Shown here piece by piece: positions 40,603-50,459 of a DNA stretch of 64,000 bases. Position 1 is the first letter of the stretch. Each line of letters opens with the position of its first letter. Location: the NCBI GenBank assembly GCA_964572965.1, contig CAZNHL010000001.1, positions 179,099 through 243,098 on the forward strand. Reading direction: 5' to 3'. The notes below the pieces were generated by a model, which saw only the letters and a program-made list of their open reading frames with translations, did not search any database and was not told the DNA's origin. Origin of the DNA: CAZNHL01 sp964572965 (GTDB lineage: Bacteria; Bacteroidota; Bacteroidia; Cytophagales; UBA9547). The position numbers and the translations under genes are program-made.

Positions 40603-43017
40603 ATGCTTCAATTTAAACTGAAATTATTATTACCCATTTTTTTCGTAATCACTTTGCTGAGTTTTACCCGTTCTGCAGCACAATCATGGTCTCCATTAGG
40701 ACCCGACGACAAAGGACTGCTTGTAAACAAATCCGATCTCCGAGACATTGTAAGCACATCAGACGGTACTTTATATACAACATACACGGATATAAGTGTA
40801 GTCGGCACCGGCAAAGTAACTGTTAAAAAACTTACACCTGAAGGTTGGGTAACCGTTGGGAACGAATACCTTAATTCAGGTATTGCCACTCAGTGTAAAT
40901 TAGTTGTTGACAAAGGAGATAATTTATATGTGTCTCTCTGTGAAAACTATGTTGTCTACCTATATAAATTTGATGGTACTTCATGGGTATCAATGGCTCC
41001 GGGACTGAGTGCAATAGCATCTTATGCCTATAATCTGGTGCTGGATGCCAATGATGTTCCATATATCGGTTACTGGGCCTACCCATACAAATTGTATGTC
41101 AACAGACTTATCAATGGCGCCTGGGAGTCTGTCGGGACAAACCCTTTAGATCAGGCTGTAAAGAATTTTTCAGGTCTTAATCTAAGGTTTGATTCTAAAA
41201 ATGTACTCTATATCGGGTACCAAACCTCACAAAGCATTTCTGTTGCAAATGATACATTCAAAATAAAAAGATTTGTGGATAATGGCTGGGAACAAGTAGC
41301 CCGCCTTCCTTACACAGTACTCGGTACATTACAGTATCCTTGCTTTATACTGGATCAGAAAGACAGTATGTATATTGGGTATACTGACATCAACAGTAGT
41401 AAATTAATGGTTAAAAAATTCTCTGCAAATACGTGGAAAACAATTGGCTCAGCTATTTCAGCTGGCTATGCTTATCAGGTCAGCTTAACATTTAACAGTA
41501 AAAATGTATTGCATTCCACTCATTTTGACGGATCTACTTACAAAATAGTCACACAAAGTTATGATGGTACTTCCTGGACCCCTTTGGGTACTAATAATTA
41601 TGGGAATACAGGAACATATTCTGCATCAAGCCCTAAGCTCATCTTCGCCAAAAACGATAACCCTTATATTGTCTGTGTTGACGGGCTCAATAATACCAAG
41701 TCTACTGTACTGAATTACAGCGGCGGCCAATGGACTCCTGTTCCTAACAGAAGCGGAATTTCAGATGCAATGGTCAATAACATGTCTTTAAGATTAGACA
41801 GAAAAGATGTTCCTTACATTGCATACCTCGATGTTTATAATGGTGATAAGGCTACGGTAAAAACATTCGTCTCCGGAAACTGGCAAACAGTGGGAAAAGT
41901 GGCTTTTACTGCTGCAAAAGGAGCTCAGTTAGTGTCTGATACAGATACAAATAATGTTATTTATGTTGCTAATGTGGAAGGGTCGACCAATACGATTATA
42001 GTAATGCGTTATATCAATAATGCATGGACAAAAGTAGGTGCTACAATAACTGCCGGGGGGACTGTCAGCAGTCTCAGCCTGAAAATTAACCCTAAAACAA
42101 ATGAGCCTTATGTCTTTTATGTTGATGGGAAAACAGGAGCCTCAAATCTGAAATTTTTTAATTCTACAACCTCTGCCTGGAGTGATGTTCTGGCTGCCGG
42201 TTTTCTTACTACTTTTACTGCTACCGCCCCAATAATGAGTATAGACAAAGGAGGTATTGTTCATATTGCTTTTCAAAATACCAATACCTATAAAACCTTG
42301 GCTGTAGGTTACATAAGCGATGGTGTATATAACACAATAAGCTCATACGTATCATATCGTGAAGCAAAATCTATTAACATCATTGGTGGTAACAAAGCAA
42401 TGACAGCATATCTATGTTTTGATGACGCTTATTATACAGGAACAAATAAAGCTCTAAACATTTATTCATGCGAAAACGGCTCCTTAAAACCACTTGGAAG
42501 TATACCGGGCAACTATGCTAATCCATCATTAGCAGTCGCTGCAACTGGAGGCTTGTTTGTAGCTTTCTCAGACAATAATAATAACAGCAGGGTGACAGTT
42601 ATGCAATATACAGGTAACAGCAACTGGGAAGCTGTAAACAATACCGGCTTTAGTGCCGGCTTTGCTGACAATATCGGGCTTGCCGTTTCATCAACAAATG
42701 AATTATTTGTCGGGTATAAAAATAACTGGGCATTTGTTAAAAAAACAGACGCTCCTGTAGTTACAACACTAGAAGACAATGAATTAGCCGCTGATCCGAA
42801 GAAATCCAATATGTTTTATGTAGCAGATAAGACCATCCTGATTTTTGTGGATGGTGCCTATGACTTTCAGGTTATTGATGCTACAGGAACACTGATAAAA
42901 CAAATACAACTGAAAGGGCCGGCATCAGTTGAAGCAAACTGGCCGGCGGGTGTTTATATTGGAAAGATCGTTTCATCGGATAATTCAACCTACTCGAAAA
43001 AATTCATTTTGCATTAG
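40603..43017 (+). CDS. Large secreted repeat protein with T9SS sorting domain
   Basis: The product is 804 residues from the ATG at 40603; an ATG at 40579 would add eight residues and probably precedes the transcript start. A signal peptide ends near AAQS. The body is built of about a dozen repeats of roughly 50 residues with patterns such as W-x-x-[VL]G, DxKxxxYIxY and KxFxxxxW, suggesting one or two beta-propellers. The C-terminal 70 residues form a T9SS-type domain (DFQVIDATGTLIKQI and WPAGVYIGKIVSS). No enzymatic motif is found. It is probably surface-bound or secreted, of unknown ligand. Confidence 0.82.
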   Translation: MLQFKLKLLLPIFFVITLLSFTRSAAQSWSPLGPDDKGLLVNKSDLRDIVSTSDGTLYTTYTDISVVGTGKVTVKKLTPEGWVTVGNEYLNSGIATQCKLVVDKGDNLYVSLCENYVVYLYKFDGTSWVSMAPGLSAIASYAYNLVLDANDVPYIGYWAYPYKLYVNRLINGAWESVGTNPLDQAVKNFSGLNLRFDSKNVLYIGYQTSQSISVANDTFKIKRFVDNGWEQVARLPYTVLGTLQYPCFILDQKDSMYIGYTDINSSKLMVKKFSANTWKTIGSAISAGYAYQVSLTFNSKNVLHSTHFDGSTYKIVTQSYDGTSWTPLGTNNYGNTGTYSASSPKLIFAKNDNPYIVCVDGLNNTKSTVLNYSGGQWTPVPNRSGISDAMVNNMSLRLDRKDVPYIAYLDVYNGDKATVKTFVSGNWQTVGKVAFTAAKGAQLVSDTDTNNVIYVANVEGSTNTIIVMRYINNAWTKVGATITAGGTVSSLSLKINPKTNEPYVFYVDGKTGASNLKFFNSTTSAWSDVLAAGFLTTFTATAPIMSIDKGGIVHIAFQNTNTYKTLAVGYISDGVYNTISSYVSYREAKSINIIGGNKAMTAYLCFDDAYYTGTNKALNIYSCENGSLKPLGSIPGNYANPSLAVAATGGLFVAFSDNNNNSRVTVMQYTGNSNWEAVNNTGFSAGFADNIGLAVSSTNELFVGYKNNWAFVKKTDAPVVTTLEDNELAADPKKSNMFYVADKTILIFVDGAYDFQVIDATGTLIKQIQLKGPASVEANWPAGVYIGKIVSSDNSTYSKKFILH

Positions 43018-43042
43018 AGAGGTTTGACGGTCACGTCACCAC

Positions 43043-43073
43043 AGAGAGATTCAGAAATGGATCTCTCTTTTTT
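43043..43073 (+). terminator. Terminator of the T9SS repeat protein gene
   Basis: AGAGAGAT (43043-43050) pairs with ATCTCTCT (43061-43068) and runs into six Ts, 25 bp after the stop codon. Confidence 0.8.
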
Positions 43074-43142
43074 ATTTCTATTGGTTCAATATTTACGGGA
43101 ACAGCCGTACCAAATTCTCCGTTCGTGAATATATTAGTCTGA

Positions 43143-43524
43143 TATACTGTCTTTCAAAATGCTGCACCAGAATTTGAAGCTCCATCAACCTTACATGATA
43201 CTATAAAGTGCTTTTGGTACAATAAAAGAGACTATGGAGAAACACAATCAGGTTTTGAAGTAGTACCTGATGGTTATGCCAAAATTATTTTCCATTTCGG
43301 GAACGGCTGTAGCATTTCTTCTAACGGAGTTTCAGAATCGTTACCATCGCCATTTATGATCGGACTTCTGAATCAGCCTGTTCATTTTTATTCAAAAGGC
43401 ATTTTCGAAATCATTGGTATCAGGTGCTTTCCTGGACTTTTTTGATTTATTAGAGTTGCGCTCACATAAAGATGGCGTACACGTATTTGAACATCCTATC
43501 GCCCGTCTTCATCCCCTCAATTAA
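43143..43524 (+). pseudogene. Remnant of an AraC-type regulator (DUF6597-like N-terminal domain)
   Basis: The frame from 43143 reads a DUF6597-like sensor segment: TIKCFWYNKRDYG, FEVVPDGYAKIIFHFG and FMIGLLNQPVHFYSKGIFEI, then IIGIRCFPGLF and a stop at 43443. Removing one base from the six Ts at 43438-43443 lets the frame continue DLLELRSHKDGVHVFEHP to 43524. The usual start is missing and there is no DNA-binding HTH domain, so the gene is truncated at both ends and frameshifted. It is probably a decayed regulator. Overlapping short ORFs on the other strand are not supported. Confidence 0.55.
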
Positions 43525-43639
43525 ACGAAACTGAAGGTTCAGCTTATCGCATGTCTTAGACTGCCTCAGCCAATAGTACGCTGTGCTCATTCCGGTATCA
43601 TCACACCATACACTTCTGCTTTTCAGCATGAGTATGATA

Positions 43640-45283
43640 CTATTCTTTCACAATTTTGTGGAAATAGCTTTTGCCTTTGTACTTGTACTGCAATATATAA
43701 ATACCAGAAGCATAAGCATTCAAATCCAGTTTGTCGATAGTAGCATTTTGCGTGTCTAGCACATTACCGGTAATATCACTCAGCACAGTCGATTCTACAT
43801 TTGTTGAGAAATAAAGAATATTACTTGCAGGATTAGGGAATAAAGTGATTTCGCTATTAATTTCAATGTTGTCAACGGAAGTTGTTATGCTTGATTTTGT
43901 AAGCTTTTGTGATAATTTATTATATCCTGTAGCTGTCTGCCATACATTGGTATTGGCAAATTGGATAGCATATTCAGCACGGGCAGCTAGGGTAGTATTA
44001 TGATCAGGTAAGAATAAAAAAGATTCATAATCTCCGTCAGGTAAGCTACTAACATCAATGGTCTCCTGAAGAGACACCGACTTGTCCCATGTTCTCGGGT
44101 CGGAGGTAAGTATGTATTTATAGGTTATATTATTGCCTGTATTCTGTAAAACCAGATAAGCTTTTCTGTTAGTAAAAATGCGTGCAAATCCTTTATTTTC
44201 AACTTTGATACTCACACTTAAATTATTCCCTGCAATACTGAGTTCAGATGACTTCAAAACAAAGCGATAACCCAGACGCCGGAGTATTTCATCATAATTA
44301 CCGGAATTGATCCAGGTATTCCAAACGTCGGTATGATAATCACGGTTCAGACATGTCCAGTTTGTCGAATCCATTTCATAAATCGCAATGCTGCCATTGG
44401 TACGAGGGCTGTTCAAACCATTTGTTTCACCCGTCATAGGTGCATATTGAGTTTCATTGGCAAGATATACATAGTCGGTAGTGCCTACAGGGTTCTGAGC
44501 TTCGCTGTTAACATTATAAGTACCCATGTCACCCCAGTTATTCAAAAAGGCATCGTTGAAGAAACCTATTCTGGCATTGGCAGTGTTCTGATAAGCCGTT
44601 GTGTTATTCAGTTTGCCTGTGCCATACATTCGGGTTTTAATAAGGGGATAGCGAACCTGAACAAAAACCTCTGCCGGAACTGCCGCAAGCATGGCATCTA
44701 TTACTTCTTTTCTGTTAGCCCATTGGGTTGTGCTAATAGATCCATCGGTTCCGAATTCGGTAGAATTGGTATAATACCACTCTCCCCAGGTACCTATAAA
44801 ACCCGCCTGAAATGCCAAAATAACATCTTTATTGGCAGTGAGCACCGGTGAAAGCTGGCTGATATGAGTAAGTATCTGAGATTTGGAAGGTTGTTGGGCA
44901 GTCGTTCCTTCCTCATCGCTATATGAAAACCTTACTAAACACTTCAGTCCTGCATTTCTGATAATGTCAAAATCTTTTTGGAGGTTGTTCAGGTAAGTCT
45001 GTGAAATGTTTGAGCCCATGTAAGCATCCAACATAAAATAGCGGAATAACACCGTTACTTTATCTGTGCCTGTTCGCCACCCACTCAAAGTCGTCTGACT
45101 TAAATTAGAGTAATTAGACTGTGTATTGTATTTATTATCTGTTTTGGAATATTTCTGTAAACCACGCGACGGGTTCGCAATAATAGCATCGGATTCTGTA
45201 TAAGTCACCTGAGACTGGGCAAAAGTTTCGCCTATACATGAACCGGCCATCAACATTGCAAAAAGTAAAAATCTCATTTTCAT
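43640..45283 (-). CDS. Secreted DUF4874/DUF4832 protein with T9SS sorting domain
   Basis: The product is 547 residues from the ATG at 45283 (MKMRFLLFAMLMAGSC, a signal peptide). An ATG at 45334 overlaps the upstream terminator hairpin and is disfavoured. The N-terminal half resembles DUF4874 (NPSRGLQKYS, a TIM-barrel-like glycosidase-type fold with FQAGFIGTWGEWYY). The middle is DUF4832 (ATRIGFFNDAF-like region NARIGFFNDAFL, then the NGSIAIYEMDSTNW segment). The C-terminus is a T9SS type A domain starting FPNPASNILYF. Acidic residues in GTWGEW are candidate catalytic sites, but the family has no assigned substrate. The sorting domain closely resembles that of the upstream gene. Confidence 0.8.
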   Translation of the reverse strand: MKMRFLLFAMLMAGSCIGETFAQSQVTYTESDAIIANPSRGLQKYSKTDNKYNTQSNYSNLSQTTLSGWRTGTDKVTVLFRYFMLDAYMGSNISQTYLNNLQKDFDIIRNAGLKCLVRFSYSDEEGTTAQQPSKSQILTHISQLSPVLTANKDVILAFQAGFIGTWGEWYYTNSTEFGTDGSISTTQWANRKEVIDAMLAAVPAEVFVQVRYPLIKTRMYGTGKLNNTTAYQNTANARIGFFNDAFLNNWGDMGTYNVNSEAQNPVGTTDYVYLANETQYAPMTGETNGLNSPRTNGSIAIYEMDSTNWTCLNRDYHTDVWNTWINSGNYDEILRRLGYRFVLKSSELSIAGNNLSVSIKVENKGFARIFTNRKAYLVLQNTGNNITYKYILTSDPRTWDKSVSLQETIDVSSLPDGDYESFLFLPDHNTTLAARAEYAIQFANTNVWQTATGYNKLSQKLTKSSITTSVDNIEINSEITLFPNPASNILYFSTNVESTVLSDITGNVLDTQNATIDKLDLNAYASGIYILQYKYKGKSYFHKIVKE

Positions 45284-45320
45284 AGTTTCACATTTAGGTT
45301 GAAAAAAGCTGATAAACAAA

Positions 45321-45361
45321 TTCATCCTGCTCAAGATTTTTAAAACCTTGAGCAGGATGAA
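45321..45361 (-). terminator. Terminator downstream of the GH16-linked modular gene
   Basis: A perfect 15-bp stem (45321-45335 with 45347-45361) with an 11-nt loop is followed on the minus strand by TTTGTTT. It separates the large modular gene from the DUF4832 gene. Confidence 0.75.
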
Positions 45362-45456
45362 AGAATAAACAAAATGTAATTTGATAAACTACAAATCGCA
45401 TTTTATATGCTGTCCGACATCTATGAATATCAAACAGGATTATATAATTAACCTTC

Positions 45457-48212
45457 CTATTTTTTTACAACTCTATAAAAAAAGTTTTTCCCTTTAAACT
45501 CATATTGAAGTATATAAACGCCTGTAGCATAGCTATTCAGATCAAGTTTATCAATAGCTGAATTTTGTACCTCCAACACACTTCCGGCAATATCATAAAC
45601 CACTGCAGATTCTACCTCACCAGAGAAATAAAGAATATCCTGAACCGGATTAGGATATATTTTAACTGTCGGGTTCAGTGCTGAATCATCAATCGAAGTT
45701 GCTATCTCCACAAGAACTGTCACAACTGATGAAGTAGTTTTAGCTCCTTTATTATCGGTTGCAACCGCAGTCAGATTATAGGAACCTGGCGCTACATTAG
45801 ACCATGTAAATGTATAAGGAGCGGTCGTTGATTCACCCAACAAGTCTGTACCCTTGTAAAATGCCACTTTTGAAACAGAACCATCAGCATCGGATGCACT
45901 TGCTGTAATACTGATAGTAGCCGGAGTAATAAAGGTTTCGTTACTTGTCGGTGAAGTAATACTCACCACAGGTGCCTGGTTTGCAGGGTCTGTAACAGTA
46001 ACTGTAGATACTGCAGAAGTAGTTTTACCTCCTTTATCATCTGTAGCAACGGCAGTAACTGAATGTGTTCCTGCAGGCGCATTTGTCCAGATAAATGTGT
46101 AAGGAGGTGAAGTTGACTCTCCTATCTTGGTAGTTCCACTATAATATTCCACTTTAACAATTGCACCATCTCCGTCGGTTGCTGTTGCAGAAATGTTTAC
46201 TGTATTCGCAACAGCAGATGTTGCAGTAACAGAAACTACCGGTAACTGATTAGCATTTACTTTCACTGTTACAGGAGTTGATGTAGTTACCAGACCAAGA
46301 TTATCGTATGCTTTTGTAGTAATGACATAAGTACCTACACCCACATTTGTCCAATTGTAGGTATATGGAGAAGCAGTAACAGTTCCCAACAGCGTTGCTC
46401 CATTATAAAACTCCACTTTGGCTACCGAGCCATCGGCATCTGCCGCTGTTGCAGTAATCGTAATGTTAGCAGAAGCAACATAAGCAGCATTATTAGCAGG
46501 TGTAATAATATTTACCGTTGGCGCCTGATTAGGATTGCTCACTACAACGGTAACTGCCGCCGATGTGGTTGTGCCTCCCTTATCATCAGTAGCAACCGCT
46601 GTGATTGTATGCGTTCCTGCCGCTACTCCTGTCAGCGTGATAGTATGTGGGGAAGCAGTTGACGTACCTACTTTGGTAGTACCGTTATAGTAATCCACTT
46701 TAGCAATTGTTCCATCGGCATCAGTTGCAGTTGCGGTAATCTTAATCGAATTTGTTGCAGGAGAAGTAGCTACTACACTTACAACAGGTGCCTGATTGGC
46801 ATTTACTTTTGCCGTAATAGCAGTAGAAACACTCACTCCACCTTTATTATCTGTAACTACAGCAGTAATTGTATATGTTCCTACTGCCACATTGGTCCAG
46901 TTGTATGCATATGGTGAAGTAGTAGTTGTACCCAGCAATGTTGTTCCATTATAGAAGTCGACTTTAGCTACTGCTCCACCGGCATCTGCCGCGTTGGCTG
47001 TAATATTGATATTAGCAGCTGCAACATAGGTAGCATTGTTAGACGGAGCCGTGATATTTACTGTCGGAAGCGGATTAACATACAATTGAGTTTGTGGTAC
47101 TACTTCCCTGTCCTGCATAAAGCTTTCCCACTCCAGTTTACAGGAAGCTGTTCCTGAGTTTTCAAAATACTCTATTTTGATATCATACTTCTGACCGGCT
47201 GTAAGTGTAATTTTTCCGGAGTATTCAATCACATCATCAATCCATTTATCAATAATCAGTTGGTTGTTCACCCAAAGCCTTCTTCCATTATCACTATTGA
47301 TATAGAAAGTATATTCTCCCGTATACTTAGGCTGAATCTGCCCTGTCCATCTTGCAGAAAACTGATTGGCATTTACAGATGCGTCAGGCGAACCAGAATT
47401 CCAGTTAAAATTAATTGTTGCATCAGTACGAGAGAATCTTGGTGTTTCAAAATTCATTCCGTTAAAGTAATTACCAGACAAACCAGTTCCTGTACCTGCA
47501 GCCACAACCGGTTTAAACTTCCACTGGCCGGTAATCTGTCCGTTATCTTTCCATTGTTGTATATTCGCTCCAATTGTCTTACTTGAACTGGTAACTTCTA
47601 CAATTTTTCCGCTATGGCTTGGGATCAACTTATAATAACCATCGCCTGCAGCTACAATTATGAATTTCTGGTTATCGGAACCAAGGTAGTTCCACTGTTG
47701 TACATTGGCACCATCAGTTGTTTTGATAGCGTCAATGTCCACAGACTTATTGCTGTGCACTGCCAGCACCTGGTACAATCCATTTCCCAGATGAACCAGT
47801 TTGAATTGCTGGTTAGTATTTCCTGTATAAGAGTTTTGTGCAATGTTAGTGCCATCGGCTGTACCTGCACCTGTAACATCCATATACAAAGCACTGTTTC
47901 TGTTTTGCAGAAAATAAGTGCCGGCCAATGTAGTTACGCCGTTAGCAACAATTTTTATAGAGCTTACTTTATCATTCCAGGTAGTGTTAAGGCAAGTGTT
48001 GTCTGAATTAATTTCAGTTGATGCACCACCAAAGTTATCATTCTGATATAAGATTGCCTTATACCCCGGAGTGATTTTAAGAGAAGAAATATCATCATCA
48101 CGAACCCCAAGGGCGCCCATTTGATATCTAGTATATTCTCCGATTCCCAGGCCGGTTGAGAATCCTGCATAATTACAGTCTTTATATACAGTTACAAGTC
48201 CGGTGCTCGGCC
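45457..48212 (-). CDS. C-terminal part of a modular wall-polysaccharide protein (beta-gamma-crystallin, ricin, PA14, Ig, T9SS), cut by the assembly gap
   Basis: The coding frame begins at the N-run, so its 5' end is missing. From there it encodes a beta-gamma-crystallin-like domain (VTVYKDCNYAG and YKAILYQNDNFGG), a ricin-type beta-trefoil with QQW repeats, a PA14 domain (YTFYINSDNGRRLWVNNQL), five Ig-like repeats (VAKVDFYNGTTLLG type) and a T9SS type A sorting domain (IYPNPVQDILYF). It has no catalytic domain and no signal peptide of its own. It probably belongs to the same gene as the GH16 part, or to a second protein sharing its crystallin/ricin cassette. The visible length is about 918 residues. 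Confidence 0.78.
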
Positions 48213-48222
48213 NNNNNNNNNN
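48213..48222. other. Assembly gap (10 Ns)
   Basis: Ten undetermined bases separate two reading frames that lie in different phases. Both sides carry the same type of crystallin/ricin module, so a collapsed repeat is the likely cause and the real length is unknown. Confidence 0.95.
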
Positions 48223-49730
48223 CTTAGTGCAATCTCTCCATTGTTGTCCCACTGCTGCACCTTAGCTTCCAAAGCTTTACTTGCTCCGGCAACTTCTACC
48301 AGTTTACCGCTGAATCTCGGGATGATTTTATAAAAACCGTCGCCGGTAGGATATACAATAAACTGTTGATTTACAGCATTAGCTACATAATCCCACTGAT
48401 GTACAATGGTACCATTAGCTTTATTGGCAGCATCAACATCGAGGGATTTACCGCTGTGTCTTGCAGTAATTTTATAAAGACCGTTGCCTAAGTGTCCAAA
48501 ATCAAATAGCTGATTATTTGTAGCAGCAGTATTCCATTGCTGTACACGGGCTCCGTTTCCGACGGCACCCTCTCCTCCGGTTATATCCATGAAATAACCG
48601 CTATTCTTATTTTGAAGGAAATAAGCTCCCGCCATATTAGTAGCACCATTTGCCAAGACACGAACAGAGCTTACTTTATCATTCCAGGTAGCATTAAAGC
48701 ATGTACTATTAGCTGTAAGCTCCATAGATGCGCCGCCGAAATTATCGTCCATATATAAAATAGCTTTGTAACCTTCGGCTACTTTCAGAGATGAAATATC
48801 ATTATCCTGAACACCTAGTGCCTGTAGTTTTGCCAAATTGTAATCACCAATATTCAATCCTCCGGAAAAACCTCCATAATTACAATCTTTATAAGCTGTT
48901 ACTACATCTGTAGTTGGCTGGAGTGCCGGTCCGTCCTGATACACACGTACATAATCAACCTCCATTCTTTTTGGGAAAATATTACCATCAATCCATGTAC
49001 CTAAAGTACCTCCAACAGCGATATTCATGATCAGGTGAAATCTTTTGTCGAAAGGCCATGCCTGCCATGAGTTTTCCTTATTAAAAGTAAAATACTCTCT
49101 GCCATCTACATCAAATACCATTCTATTGGCAGTCCAGGTCACTCTGTATACGTGGTAATCCTGCTGAATATTAGACAAACCTGTAATAGCAGCACCCTTA
49201 TTAGTACCTATAGTATGGTTATAAGCCTGAGTATGGATATTTGCCTCAACTTTATCATATTTCAATCCGCCTAATGCGAAACTCTCCATTATATCAATTT
49301 CACCACTGGCTGGCCATCCACCATATGCCCAATCGGTAGGTAACATCCAGATAGCCGGCCATAAACCTTGACCTACAGGTATTTTTGCTTTTACTTCAAT
49401 TCTTCCGTAAGTCCAGTCGCCTTTATTTCGCGACACCAGACGAGCAGAGGAGTATTCGGCACCAACACCGTCTTTGCGGGCTTCTATAATAAGATTGCCG
49501 TTTTCAACACGTGAGTTTTGTGTACGTGCATTATTGTAATATTGCACTTCTCCGTTACCCCAGCCACCGGCGCCTACATCGTAGCCCCACTTATTAGCAT
49601 CAGGTAAACCTGTGTAGTTGAACTCATCCGACCAGACAAGTTGCCAGTTTTGAGCTATACTTACCTGCGAACCAGCAACAATAAGTAATAGAATAATTTT
49701 GACTTTGATCAGTAGATTATTAATTCTCAT
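48223..49730 (-). CDS. GH16 endo-beta-glucanase (laminarinase-type), N-terminal part; 3' end in the assembly gap
   Basis: A signal peptide (residues 1-26, ending SIAQ) precedes a GH16 catalytic domain (about 28-266) with the ExDxxE motif intact in GEIDIMES (Glu144, Asp146, Glu149) and WPAIWMLP and VDYVRVYQ landmarks. A beta-gamma-crystallin-like domain (about 280-365) and a ricin-type trefoil (about 370-502) follow. GH16 enzymes of this type hydrolyse beta-1,3 or beta-1,3/1,4-glucans such as laminarin. The frame runs into the Ns, and no T9SS domain is present before the gap. The most economical view is one gene continuing into 48212-45457. Confidence 0.85.
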
Positions 49731-50459
49731 AATTTTAGATATAAGATTGTAGTATTTGGAATCAGGTTCTTAAACTGGTTATTACAATTTTTATAATTTT
49801 TTAGATTATTAGAAGTCAAATCTAGATCAAGTTTAAGAGAAAGTAGAATTTCATGGCCGGACATTACAAGGACATTTTTCTGAAGCCCTGATTTTCTTTT
49901 TTGGAGCAACTAAGTACTTTTAGCCGCTAATAGTAGCCCCAACAGCGGATTTAAATATTATTTAAGTCGCAATTACAGACATCACCACTTCCATCGCACT
50001 AATCTGATCAAAATTGAATATGAAAAGGCAAGAATAGAGCAATGAACAAGAAAATAGTCAGAAATTGCGAAAAATATTTTACGCTTCCGTCGCAATTCTA
50101 TCTGCTACCTTTTTTGTGAGAAAACTGAGTTTTTGAGCATAAAATATTTTTCTCTGGTTGCAACTTTTTTTTGTAGCCCTCTTAAGTGATTTTCTTTCGT
50201 GTCCTACTTTTGTCGGGTTGTTTATAGTGACATTATTAGTGTTGCGCCGTATTTTTATAATCCAAATTAATATTTGAATGATTCAATATTTGTTTGGTTA
50301 CAATTATTTATACCCGAAGTATTCTTAAACCAAAACCGGAAATCTTATGAAAAAATGTCTACATCCTATTATTGCCCCTATCATTTTTTAAGCATGAGTT
50401 AAAGTCTTACGCAGAACAATAAATGATACTATCTCTATAAATTATTAACCCATTTAATT
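49731..50459. other. Long divergent intergenic region
   Basis: No gene is credible in these 729 bp. The region separates the GH16 gene from the divergent cytochrome-propeller gene and should hold both promoters. TACTTTTG at 50205-50212 is a consensus -7 element on the plus strand, but no TTG is properly spaced and it would give a 240-nt leader. The rest is AT-rich with poly-T tracts. Confidence 0.4.

Noticed and set aside
43462..43629. 55-codon minus-strand frame at the end of the AraC remnant
   Set aside because: It overlaps the pseudogene and has no motif. A transposase fragment was considered, but nothing supports it.
45800..46990. Possible CRISPR-like repetition in the Ig-coding DNA
   Set aside because: The periodicity of about 270 bp is that of Ig domains of about 90 residues, it is imperfect, and it lies in a coding frame.
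47260..48006. Plus-strand frames over the PA14/ricin region
   Set aside because: They are antisense shadows of the modular gene, with cysteine-rich nonsense composition.
48192..48252. Reading frames that pass through the ten Ns, joining a false start or tail to each half
   Set aside because: Translation of undetermined bases is meaningless. The two halves are annotated up to the gap only.
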